A stretch of DNA of 64,000 nucleotides from Tipula vernalis (taxonomy: Eukaryota; Arthropoda; Insecta; Diptera; Tipulidae): assembly GCA_958295665.1 (NCBI GenBank), contig OY282560.1, forward strand, positions 21,101,653-21,165,652, in the 5' to 3' direction. Below, piece by piece: positions 10,962 through 21,780 of the stretch. The notes beneath the pieces are model-generated. The model saw only the letters and a program-made list of their open reading frames with translations, was not told the origin of the DNA and made no database searches. Made by a program: the position numbers and the translations under genes. Numbering within the stretch: the first letter of the stretch is position 1; each line of letters starts with the position of its first letter.

Positions 10962-12450
10962 CAGAGCCTTCTAGAGTATAGAGTCATAATCTTCATGACG
11001 TATATTTTGGAAGCTTTCTTACTCGTAAAACTTTTCACTGCCATTCTCCAATGTCCAAATTTTCTGCCATTCTCCAATGTTGGATTATGCGTTTCTGTTA
11101 CGATTTTCTATATTTTACCTTGCCACCTTGTTTTCTTCATCATCAAATCTATCATGAATCTCGGAAATATTACAATTAATACTTGAGGCAAATTAGAAAA
11201 TAACACCTAGATTTTTTAAAAATAATTTCTATATTCGGCGTTAAATTTTATGAACCAAAATTGTAAATTTCAAATTTTCTTGATACTAAACTTTAAATAA
11301 TAGAAGTCAAATTTTAGAAATTCCTTAACCCCAAATCGACGACTAAAATTTTAAATACTCTCGATTTCAGCTTTGTTAATTCAGTTAACTCATTTTTACA
11401 TCAAGAAAAACCAAATTCTAAAATTTGGTAAAAATATTTCTTTGTTTAAATTTGTAAATTCTCAATCGTAAAAAATGTTGTTAGATTCCGCCTCAACTTG
11501 AATCTATTTTTATTCACTTTATTTTGACCTTACCCAGAGCACCCTGTATTTTATAGAGCCATAATCAAAAAATCTGAGCTTTTATAAGGGAATTAGAAAC
11601 GAGGAAAAACGGATCGTTTCATAGTAAAACACACAAAACATATGGGAAATCACTTTTTTTCCTAAGACAAATTTTTAAATGAAAACGTTACAAATTCTTA
11701 ATTATGATTTCTGAAATACTTTCATAAATGTTTGAATTTCAACATATATGAATGTCGCTGAAGTAAATCGTTTTCATTTTCTTGTAATAATTGATTTATT
11801 TAAACCAAAATATAAGAAAAATTTCATAACAACAGCATTCTGGTCAAATTAAAATAAAAGCTTACTACGATTCGTTGGTCATTAAGTCAATATACATTAC
11901 ATAGGTGGCAGTGATGGCCGTAAAAATTTGGAAAAATCGTACCAAAAATTACCACCCGGGGAAATTTAAAGTTCAAAAATTGTAGGAAAAGCAAAACAAA
12001 TTCACAAAATATAGGAACGTTTGTTAATTTTGGGGTTAAATAACTTTTTTTCGTATTTTTCTGTAACCATTTAGACATCTTACGTACACTAGTAAAACTA
12101 AAGATAAATTTAGCAAGTATTATTTTAATTTGCCAGAGCCAACTTTGATGTATTTTTCAAAATGAAAGTTTGAAAAAATATATTTTAGAAATAATTTAAT
12201 TTTAATATTTCTGCAATTAATATTTACTTAATACCAATATGGCCTTCTGCTATATTGTTCTTAAAGATATGTAGAAAACTTTTAGATAAATATTTTATAA
12301 TATTTTTGCTTTTTTCATTGAAAAACTTGAAGCGAAAAAACACAATTTTTACTATGGATTCCTATGGAAATCAGTGAAAAGTTATACCACTAAAAAAGCT
12401 TCTAAAAAATACGTCATTAAGATTATGGCTCTATACTCTAGAAGGCTCTG
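10962..12450. mobile_element. DNA element with ~85-bp terminal inverted repeats
   Basis: The left end CAGAGCCTTCTAGAGTATAG at 10962 is matched in inverse orientation at 12431-12450. The homology continues inward through a TAATCTT-ATGACGTAT segment, AAGCTTT and AACTTTTCACTG to about 11047 and 12365. The element is 1489 bp. A CAGAG start is common in hAT elements, but the 8 bp on either side do not match, so no target duplication supports that class. The interior has no transposase. A 27-bp string around CTGCCATTCTCCAATG is repeated near 11038 and 11066. Confidence 0.7.
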
Positions 12451-12659
12451 CCTTACCGCGTGAATTTACCAAAGAGTGAAGTAAAGATGAGTATGGTTTG
12501 GTGAATACTGAATTTATTAATCAATTTGTCTGATTTATATACAAAATGTACATGCATAATAATCAGCTAAACTTATATGCAGAATTGCCTGACATATGTA
12601 ACTAGCTATACATTTGAGAAGAGTTATATGCAGAATTGCATATATGATAAATGTAACTA

Positions 12660-12980
12660 TACACTTGTAGCTAGTAATGTTCCAGCGGCTCACTCATTCG
12701 TTCTCCGCTGCAATGTATCAATTGAATACATTGGCGTTTGAGCTCACCCAATCACCACTACAACGTTTTCATGCCGCTCAACGTTGCTATCACTTAACAT
12801 ACACTACCTAATGAATGTCTCTGGTGCATTGGATCGATTTCCCCTTTCGTGCTCAATCACAGCACAACAAACATACGAATGACAAACAAACACAAAACAA
12901 AATAAATATTTTAAGTCAGTCTCGTCTCGGATTTGGTGTCGAAAAAACGCGCGCTCGTGGGGTGGAATAAATAAATAAAT
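12660..12980. other. GC-richer patch, possible promoter or LTR remnant
   Basis: Within very AT-rich surroundings this segment is markedly richer in G and C and ends with TCAGTCTCGTCTCGG (near 12917), which resembles an insect initiator (TCAGT), followed by GCGCGCTCGTGGGG. No TATA box, splice site or coding sequence could be tied to it, so the call is speculative: an unseen gene's first exon or an old LTR. Confidence 0.3.
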
Positions 12981-15180
12981 TAAAAAAAATTTGTACAAAA
13001 ATGATAAATTAATTTGCAATAAATAAAATTAATTTTACAATAATATAATAAACAACAATAAATTAAAATAAAATAAAATATAATTTATTAAATTGTAATT
13101 TTAAAAGTGGCGTTTTTTATTAATTAAATATAAAGTGAAACGCTGCTAAACACTATTAATTTTATCGTACATGGTTAACCCTTCTCTTGCGAGGTATGAA
13201 TAACCATGTTCATACTGAACGAATTTAGAACCAAATTATTAAATTATAAGTAAGATACAATTCAAAAATGCTAAGTTTCAAAATCAAATCAACTTGAATT
13301 AAGAATTCAAAAATTTATTTGGAAATGCTAAAATTTCTAAAAACTTAAATCATCCAATTAGAAAATCGATTCAAACTTTTCGCAGTATCAAAATTTTGAA
13401 TTGAATTTCCACGAATTTAAAACTAAATTAAAATTTAATTGAAAAATTTCAGAATCCAAAATCTAAAAATTATTTGAAATGAATTTCAGAGATTCAAAAT
13501 CTTTAGTAATAAAACGATTGAACTCCGAAGTTTAATATTAAACTTAATTAAATTTTAAAATTTTAATTTTCAGAGATTTCCGAGTTTCCTAAAATTAAAA
13601 AAATACCACGGCTGACCTAATCGGAAATTGGATGGAAATTGAATTCCTCGCTAAAAGTAATTAAAAAAATTTTAAAATTGGCAATTATTCTTCTTTTTAA
13701 TATTTGAATTTAATTTATTTATTTAAAATGTTAACTGCACCGGTTCAAAACTGAATTATTTATTCCTATTAATCTTAAAATTATTTTGGTAAAATCACAA
13801 TTTCCACATAAAATAACAACCCGTAACATAAATCGTCAAGGCTCTGAATTTTTCTTTAAAAATAAGTGTTACGAACGACAATTGCTTTATTTGAAGCAGT
13901 TGAAATAATTAAAACGTAACAAGAAAAAAAAATTATTAACTAACCACAACCATAAATACATAAAATGCAGCATTAAATCCCTCAACACTAATAATAATAA
14001 TTAAATCATTGACCAATTTAAAACTATAACCAAAAATGATTATAACGTTATTTACCAAATTGTTTACTTATAAATTATTTTATACAACCACAATTATTTG
14101 CTAATTAATCGAAAACAAAATTAAAAATCTAAAACCTAAATGTATTGTGTATATTAAAAACTAGAATATAAATAATACATAATGAATAAATAAATATAAA
14201 AATATACAAACTAAATAATTAATTAAACAATATTTTCAAATTTTTTTTAATAAAATTAAAAAATTAACAAACAAAAAAATCTAGATAAAATTATCTGTGA
14301 AGTAAAACAAAAAATTAAATAATTACCTTTTATATTATAAATATTATGTTACCGAATAAATTATATATTGTAGTTAAATTATTATATTAGTAAAAAATAT
14401 ATATATATGGTATATAATTAATATACAAAAACAATATTATATAATCATTAATAAATAATAAAAAAATAAAATTATTTATGTAAATAATTTATATTTTTAA
14501 AAAAAAAAAATAAATTTAAAAACAAAAAAATAATTCTTCCATATTGTACAATTATTTGGATTTTTTATTTACAAATTATGTAATTATTTATTGTTTTTTT
14601 TTTTTGTATGTTCCTAGGACGAGAGCGTGTGGGAATTTGGGATATTATACCTTTTATTTTATTTTGTTAAATTGCTACTTGTGGAACATATAGAAGCATC
14701 AGGTGTGATATAAATTACACGAACGGTAGGTGAAAATATTGTATTTTTTGCTGATATTTAAATTAAATTAAAGCGTTTATACTTTTTATTATAAAGGAGA
14801 CATTAAGGACTCTCATAAAAATATGTATTGTATACATTATGTTTAACGTCGTTAAATCTTAAAACCAAAAAAAAAAAAATTCGAAAAATGTTATTTAACC
14901 AGAACAATCTTAAGAAAAAACAAATGTTTCAAATGAATTAAATGGTCGGAAGGTCTAATTTGTTGTTTAATGTTAAAGCAAAACAAAACGTAAAATACAA
15001 CAAAAAAAATAATGTGAACCTTAAAAAACATAAATAATTAATATTTCTTTTGTTTCTTAAATAAACAATTAAAAGGAAATTACAAAATGGCAATCCTGGT
15101 CTTGGGGGATATAAAACATGAAAAAGAAAAGAAAACAACAACAAAAAGTTATTTTTCTCTTCGCAACTTGATGATAAGTC
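12981..15180. other. Extremely AT-rich, low-complexity stretch
   Basis: A and T dominate almost completely, with many AATAAA-like words and homopolymers. The minus-strand open frame 14938-15144 is low complexity. No gene is supported. The segment from 13179 onward may belong to the interior of a piggyBac-like element (see 13175-16345). Confidence 0.5.
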
Positions 15181-15226
15181 AGTAAAAAAAAAAATTACAT
15201 CTGTCCGACTCCTTGAACAACAAGGT

Positions 15227-15297
15227 TCTTAAATTTTCAGCTTCTTCCCGTTTTAGTAGTCTCTTCCGGTTTTCTTAAATTTTCAGCCTCTTCCCTA
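15227..15297. repeat. Short direct repeat, period ~47 bp
   Basis: CTTAAATTTTCAGCTTCTTCC at about 15227 recurs as CTTAAATTTTCAGCCTCTTCC at about 15274. The spacer also contains related CTCTTCC words. It lies in otherwise unassigned sequence. Confidence 0.6.
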
Positions 15298-15480
15298 ATA
15301 TCACAATTGGTCACGGCAATACAAATCCCCTATCGCCAAGCCGCCATATCACAGACTCACAATTAATGTTAATTTAGTTAGTTTATTTAGAACTAAAACG
15401 TGTCGAATAGCAGTCAAAATCGAATTCGCATCCTTATTTAAATGACCTCGTGCAGAGATTACTTCCTTATTTGTTCAAAA

Positions 15481-15877
15481 TTATGTGAGTAACTTGCGAA
15501 TTGGCTGATACAACTCTTTACTCTGATCATTCGAGTGGTAGAAACAATGCACACCGCAAGTACGGCAGAACGGACACGACATTTTTTTAATCGATGGATT
15601 ACGACATTTTTTTAATTTTGCAAGTACCTTGCTCTGTGGATTATTGATTAATATTAGGTAATTCATTATTTTCAATGGATTCTTCAATATATTCATCATC
15701 TACTGAATTATTTAGAATATCATCTATCTGCTCTGCTTCTGCATCCCCATCTCAATCAGAAAAAGTAACATCAAAATTGTCATCAGCAATTGTATTAGCC
15801 TCCTCTGATATATTTAGCGTTGAGATATCTTCGAACAAGTCTCGTAGTTCCTGACTACTTTGCCCTTCTCCTGCCAT
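15481..15877 (-). pseudogene. piggyBac-like transposase, internally deleted
   Basis: Starting from an ATG at 15877, the minus strand encodes an acidic N-terminus (MAGEGQSSQELRDLFEDIS and further D/E-rich sequence) of the kind seen before the catalytic domain of piggyBac transposases. A stop interrupts it (in an SD*DGD context) and the acidic stretch continues. It then passes directly into a cysteine-rich tail with CRNP, SCPFCRTCGVHC and FYHSND, resembling the C-terminal RING/PHD-like domain. The ~450-residue DDD catalytic core is missing. The assignment rests on domain character and the flanking TTAA/CCC ends, not on a core motif. Confidence 0.5.
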
Positions 15878-16676
15878 ACATATCAATATATAAATACACG
15901 CACACAATACGAGTCATTATGTAAATTATTAAAATTAAATTACTAAATCACAACTTTCACAACAAATTACATACTCGTATATTGAAATAGTTTAGCGACT
16001 AAACATATTTCGAAGATTACGCCGAAGTAAATAAAAATAACGGTAAAATATATCGAAGGTGTCTTACATCAAAAAGTATGTATGTATGTAAGAAATAATT
16101 AATTTACATTGGTTGTTATCGACGAATAGGATAATTATATGTTTTATTTTTAACAATACATACGCAAAAATTCTTTAAAACACGTGATACGTAACTACTA
16201 CAGAAACAAATAATTTCAATATGTTTTTTCTTTTGAGGCTATCTCTGTCGGTCGAACGATTTAAATTGCGAAATACATATGTGATTTTTCCAAGGTTAAA
16301 AGTGACTGGGGTTAATTTGACCCCAATGAACAGAGAGAGGGTTAATAATGCAAGAAACCCTTATATTGCATTTCAAGATGATGTACTCGTACAATACCTT
16401 TTCATCTTTAATAATAACCATAAATTTGACGTACCAGAATGCTACAATAATCAATATAAACTTCTCAAAATCATCACCGAAGACCGGATTTATGAAAATT
16501 GCTGAGCGGTTAATCACTGTTCGTTTTAGTTTGGGTTTGTTTCCCAGATTCTTTCAAAGTCGATAACAACTGAATTAATTTGTTTAAATTAATAAAAAGT
16601 TCATATTTACCATGAAAGTTGTATATAATAAATAAAAGTTTATTTTGCGCTAAATCCGCAAAAAATATCTAAATAC

Positions 16677-16700
16677 CAGGGGCGTAGCGTCTTTGGAAGC
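16677..16700. mobile_element. Single hAT-like transposon end
   Basis: CAGGGGCGTAGCGTC matches the style of widespread hAT-type terminal repeats (CAGGGGCGTAGC...). No matching inverted end was found before the Tc1 fragment at 17041, so only one end is called. Confidence 0.3.
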
Positions 16701-17040
16701 AAGGGAAGCACTGATTCCCTATAATTCTAACTCAAAATGCTATTACGCTTCATTACATGGTCTTTAAAATTTTCATATTGGCTGGAGAGCGAACAAAATC
16801 GTTTTCTAAAAAAAAACTATTTACCCGCTCTAAATGTAAAACACTAATTGAAACAAAATTCCACAAGGGAACTACGAGAAACAACGTTTGATTATTTCTC
16901 TATAAAATATTACACTGCATAAAATTATCTTCATTTACATTAGCTTCTATTTCTTGGTTTCCTCGATTGCTTTACATTCTATAACCATACGATCGTTCCT
17001 TAACATAAAGATATCAGAAAAACCTAAATGTCTGAAAACG

Positions 17041-17395
17041 TACAGTGCTGGTAAAAAAAAATTGGGCAAACAAATTTATTGCAAATTGGAGTCTTTTTTT
17101 GCTAAAATTACAAAACTTTTGAAAGCAATTGGTTTATTGTTTCATTTTAAATACATGTATGACGTAATTTTTTGAAAAAAAAAAATTGACCTGCAATTTA
17201 GGGGCAAAACACCGAAAAATGCCAAAATATTCAAAATACGTTGATTAGTGTCAAAGTAATGTAATAAATTAAACACTTATTTTTTTATTTTTTTGTTTGT
17301 TTTTTATTGATTTATAGAAGTTCAATCTTTCATATTAATATTTTGTTGGACCGCCTTTTGCTTTTATTACACCGGTACAACCCCGAAACTGATGT
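17041..17395 (-). mobile_element. Tc1-like element, 3' end
   Basis: The minus strand near 17345-17390 ends TGVIKAKGGPTKY followed by a stop, the highly typical C-terminus of Tc1-like transposases (AKGGPTKY). About 300 bp beyond it, TACAGTGCTGGTAAAAAAAA at 17041 matches a Tc1-type terminal repeat (CAGTGCTGG). Only the last dozen codons and the 3' untranslated end remain. The remainder of the gene, expected toward higher coordinates, has been replaced by unrelated sequence and the BEL/Pao remnant. Confidence 0.7.
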
Positions 17396-17577
17396 GCAAA
17401 AAAATTTGGCAAGCAATAATTATTTTTTATTCCTACCGTTCTTGGCCGTCATTAGGGTGCAGATGTTTTATTGCCTGTAATTTATTTTTTGAGTAGAAAT
17501 AGTGCATATTTTGTAAGATTAAGTTATTCTATAAGTGATCCTAGACAAATAAAGAATAAAGTGCAATTTTAGTTAAA

Positions 17578-17887
17578 AAAATGGGAAAAGTTAGTACGGA
17601 GAATATCTACCCGATATTACTCGGAGAACTAAATAGCTTCAAAAGGTTAAGCCCATCGAAATCGACGACGTCGTCATAGTGATGGATGAAAGGAAACGGA
17701 ACTCATGGGTAAAAGGAGTAGTAATCGACGTCATCAAATCAAAGGATAGTGACCAGATTAGACAAGTAGTGGTAAGGACAGCCGAAGTCACATATACCCG
17801 ACCGGCAGCTAAAGTAGCAGTTCTCGATCTCAAAGTGGATGATAGTAAGCAAGATTCGCCTGGCGTATCCCGTTACCAGGGGGAAAA
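17578..17887 (+). pseudogene. BEL/Pao retrotransposon, integrase C-terminal end
   Basis: Two adjacent frames encode the last part of a BEL/Pao pol protein. The first holds ENIYPILLGELNSF; the second starts with a VVIVMDERKRNSWVKGVV block and ends with RTAEVTYTRPAAKVAVLDL. In BEL/Pao integrases the C-terminal domain has the same order: GDVVLVxDxxxPRNxWxxGxV, then VRTxxGxYTRPxxKLxxL. A one-base frameshift lies near 17650. A polypurine tract (AGGGGGAAAA) follows at about 17877-17887, as expected just before the 3' LTR. Confidence 0.8.
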
Positions 17888-18002
17888 TGTTGAGACTCGA
17901 AACTGAGTTGGATTGATGTGTTAAATTTATTGTATTTCGAATTCGAATTTCGAAACATAATAAATTTAGCACATCAATTCAACTCAGTTTCGAGTCTCAA
18001 CA
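17888..18002. repeat. 115-bp imperfect palindrome at predicted BEL LTR start
   Basis: The sequence starts TGTTGAGACTCGAAACTGAG directly after the polypurine tract and ends with the reverse complement (…CTCAGTTTCGAGTCTCAACA). The arms are ~56 bp with a handful of mismatches and meet at a TTCGAATTCGAA centre. It therefore begins TG and ends CA like an LTR. The likely explanations are two LTR starts fused head to head or a very short, self-complementary LTR; the mismatches argue that the arms have diverged for some time. Confidence 0.85.
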
Positions 18003-20300
18003 AATATCTTATCGATCTATTCGATTCAAACTAATGTTTCCGTTTTCAAATCAAGTTTTCTTTAAAAATTTTTTAACCTTCAATCAAACTCCTTGAAAAC
18101 GATGAAGTAGACCAATGGAGTAAAATTTTTTTTAAAAATAAATTAAGCTTTAATTCAAAAAAATTTGTATTATTTAAATAATTAAAGCTTGAAAATAATA
18201 CCTTATTTACAATACACTTCCTTTACTCGTGTTTTGTTGTGTAAAACGGAAATTGTGTAAATTTTTTTGTTGATATTCTACCACCTGTACGTGCAATTTA
18301 TACCACTAGGCCAAGTACTACCCTTCACATTTTACATGCATACAATAAATTTCCATTTTAATTAAATATCGAACGCCGCAATATTTCATTTTAATTTTAT
18401 TTTTTATGCCTTTAAGCCATAATTTAGTTAACATTTACGTATACCGTAAAGACTGGGAAAACTTCAACATAAACACACATACACACAAATAAAATAATAA
18501 TCTTTTATTTGTCACAATTTATGTATTATGCTGATGCAACCAAACGAAAATAGAAATGCAAGTCAGAAATCAAATCCATCAAAAAATTTAAAACAACAAA
18601 ATGGCGTTTCAAATACATTAAAAAGCCGGAAACATTTAAAAGTATTTTTGTTTGTTCCAACAAACTCTAAAATTTATTTTCCATTTTAACATTAAATGCG
18701 AATTTAAATTACATAAAGGTATATGTACAGACATAGCAAAACAAAACCGTACAGTCACATGTAATAATGCAATTAGGGTTAATAATAGAAATGTGATTTT
18801 CTTATACCCATTTTTCCACGATTTTCTTTTATTTATTATTCCACATACAAACCAAAAAAAAAACCCTTGTCATTTACTGTGTATGTAACATTCTTGTGTA
18901 CATCATACATTTTGGGGAATAAAACAACAACCCCTACCTACGTACCTTCTATACAGTGTGTATGGGGGAAACAAAAAGGAAATCATTTAGAAATTTTCTT
19001 TTGTTGTTGCTGTTTCGTTCATGGTTGATTCTATGAGATAATTGACGAAAAATTCTCGGTTTCCAATTTGAACTTTTGTACATGTGCCATTGTTTGTGCG
19101 GTTATGCTTTTTGATATTTCCTAGAGTTTTCTTCTTTTTCATGATTTTTCTTGTACCATATATACATTTATACGAGTATGTAATAAATAAATCAAGCAGA
19201 GTCGATAATTTATTGCTGTTAATACTTATGTACTACATCCATATAATACCATAATGTGTTTGTGTATAGTCTAAATCGAGGTATGTAGGTACATTGTTCT
19301 TTTATTCTTTGTTGGTTTGTTATTTCTTATCGTTGGGTTAGTTGGTTTTTCTTTTTCGATGCGGGGGTGGATTATTATACTTTTGCCAAACTTAAGGGAT
19401 TAAATATATATATAAATAATGAATTGGTATAGTGCTTTATATAGTATGGACATATAACTATTTTACTTACATATTTGGTTTTATATAACAATGTCGAACT
19501 AACTTTGTACAATATTTACCACTTGTGGATTACTATCACGATAACATAATTATTTTGCTAGCTGTGATTAAAACCATAAACATTTTCAGAAGTTAAATAA
19601 TTTATTGTAAATTGCTATTAATGGTTCAATATGCTCAAGACCTTGCAATAAATCGACTACCTGTAGAGAACTGCTCTTGTAAAAAAAGCACGTTGTAATT
19701 TGTTGACCAAAGTCCCAGTGACTTTTGTTGTTCAAAGTGCCAGGATTGCTTTTAGGTGGCAACCTAAACCGTTATTTCCAAGATTTATAATAAATATTTG
19801 CCCTAAAATTCAGTTACCAGTGGTCAGACAAATTACATACCAACGGACAAATATATTTGGATACGAATAGTATTTACGAACAATTATTCAACACCCCATA
19901 GACAGACAGGCTTTCCAATATTTTTTTAATTTTTAATTTATTTAAAGTTAATATTTTCGAAAATTGTAAGAGAATTTAATCCAGTTACGAACCGATGAGC
20001 TTATATGATTATGAAAAAATCAGTTTTCTATTGCATGCTGCATTAACGAATTACACTAATACAGCCAAATTCTCTTGGATCTCATTCTTCTTGTTGAATA
20101 ATTATTCTTATGTAAATAATACTAATATACTAATGTAGTTTCTCCTATAAAAATGACACAAGTGAAAACGAAAATGAAAATTTCACCGCTGAATTTCACT
20201 TTGCGGTTTGCAGTTTAGCTAGCGAAATGGGAGTTTTCTTATTAGAATATAGATGTCTCTACTTTATCTCTACACATTTTGCAACTCATTTTTATCTTCC
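18003..20300. other. AT-rich intergenic sequence, no gene seen
   Basis: Open frames are short (e.g. 18652-18888 plus) and show no motif. There are microsatellite-like tracts. No transposon end or RNA gene could be supported. Confidence 0.45.
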
Positions 20301-20303
20301 TGC

Positions 20304-20525
20304 GGCCCTATTCTCGAATTCCACATTCATTTTCCACATGTGGACATCTGTCAAAATTCATAAAAACAATCGGAAATTTAAATTTCTGTATTCTTTAATT
20401 CGCTATTTCCGAATGGGTATAAGCAGGTGAAAAAAATTCCCCATATACGAAAACGTTAATAATTACATAGATTTTGGCAGATGTTCACATGTGGAAAATG
20501 GTTGTGGAATTCGAGAATAGGGCCC
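20304..20525. mobile_element. ~220-bp MITE with ~55-bp terminal inverted repeats
   Basis: The left end GGCCCTATTCTCGAATTCCA continues through ACATTCATTTTCCACATGTG to ATCTGTCAAAAT. The right end is its reverse complement with a few changes. A possible 3-bp CTG lies on each side. The interior contains CCGAATGGGTATAAGCAGGTG and an ATTCCCCATATA segment, which reappear in opposite orientation in the partial copy at 42938-43104. It is non-coding. Confidence 0.85.
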
Positions 20526-20559
20526 CTGTACGATAAATGTAAAGATAAATGTTGACAAT

Positions 20560-20795
20560 TTGATTTGAGTTTTAGCGTTTTGAGGATAATAAACCAACCA
20601 CAACTAGTGAGGATATTAAAAACTATCTTAAGCTATAGTCATAAGCTAAATATTTCAGTGGCTGAAATCGAATGTCACGAACTTGTTCCAAAAAATGTTG
20701 ATAGAAGATTGCTAAACTTTATTTCGTTTAAAGTTGGGTTGGAGTCTTCAATATACAACAAGGCTTATGATGGTAGTATTTGGCCACTACAGTAA
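20560..20795 (+). pseudogene. LINE ORF1 C-terminal fragment
   Basis: The open frame ends with FKVGLESSIYNKAYDGSIWP, resembling the conserved end of ORF1 gag-like proteins of insect LINEs (FKV...P..WP.GV.VR.F). It is followed by a stop and about 150 bp before the endonuclease frame. The remaining ORF1, including any zinc knuckles, is absent. Confidence 0.5.
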
Positions 20796-20950
20796 ACCGT
20801 TTATTAATGTAAGACGTCAAAAGAAATTTCCTGCCACAGCAACATTGCAGTAATGAACTTATTAATAGTGATTATTCGTCGGTCATTCAACAAGGTCATC
20901 GTAATTGTAAAAGTTATGTACTTTATTCTAGTTTTTATGATTTTTTTAAA

Positions 20951-21780
20951 TTGATTTTTAATATTTTTTTGTATTTTAGGTTTTCACACTTTAGTCTCTA
21001 TCGGCATATACACAATACCTCTGACAAAAACTTGAGAGATGGTGATGGTTCATGTTTAAAGATTGGATTTTTTAATGCTCGCAGTCTTTTTTGCCATATT
21101 GATCAAATTCGAGTTTTTATTAATTTTAATAACATTGATCTTTTTTGCGTGGCGGAATCCTGGCTTACGTGTAAGATCAATGATCAATCTGTTGCCATAA
21201 ATGGCTATAATATTCTACGATACGACAGAACACACAAAAATGGTGGTGGGGTCTGTATATACTACAGAAAATGTTACAAATTCAAGAGGATACATTCAGG
21301 TACATATGGTAAAACTGAAGTTATAATGGGAGAAATGAAACTTCCTTCCATGACAATTCTAATAGTAGTTTGTTACAATCCCCCACCTGCTATAAAATCT
21401 GACCTGGATGATTTCCAGAAAATTCTATCTTCTTTCGTATTACGATATAGTCATTTCGTAATAAGTGGTGACTTCAATTTTAATATCCTTGACAGGTCGC
21501 ATATATTCCATGATCTATTAAAATCCAATAACCTTTTCTCAGTTACTTTTTCGCCAACTCGTGGCCCATCGTGGCTAGATCAGTTTATTGTTTCTAATCC
21601 GGAGCAGGCCAGAATATTGGAGTTCAATCAATACACTAAGCCACATATATCCGATCATGACTTTCTACTCATCTCCTATAAAGTGAAGTCTAAACGGATC
21701 AAAATTCGGAACAAGCTTATTTACGACTATAGTAACATAAATAATGCAGCAATTTCTTCTTGCCTTTTGGGCGCTGATTG
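20951..21780 (+). pseudogene. LINE endonuclease domain
   Basis: The frame encodes an exonuclease/endonuclease/phosphatase fold. Visible motifs in order are IGFFNARSL near residue 38 (the N of the catalytic start), CVAESWL (the catalytic E), a YDRT..GGGVCIYYR segment, VISGDFNFNIL (the G-D-x-N motif) and HISDHDFLLI (the terminal S-D-H). All key residues of the family are therefore preserved. The enzyme would nick target DNA to prime reverse transcription. The frame breaks at the end (SSCLLGAD then stop) and continues in the next frame at 21778. Confidence 0.85.

Larger units (their letters stand above)
13175..16345 (-). mobile_element. Possible piggyBac-like element bounded by TTAA
   Basis: A TTAA followed by CCCTTCTCTTGCGAGG lies at 13175, and a TTAA preceded (inverted) by CCCTCTCTCTGTTCATT ends at 16345. 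PiggyBac elements insert at TTAA and begin with CCC. Each end also has a subterminal palindrome: GTATGAA...TTCATAC on the left and GGGGTTAATTTGACCCC on the right. The coding remains at 15481-15877 have the matching orientation. The shared terminal inverted repeat is short and the left boundary is uncertain; the right boundary is better supported. Confidence 0.4.

Noticed and set aside
17639..17972. Minus-strand frames across the BEL fragment and palindrome
   Set aside because: Antisense to the recognisable BEL integrase C-terminus, no family match.
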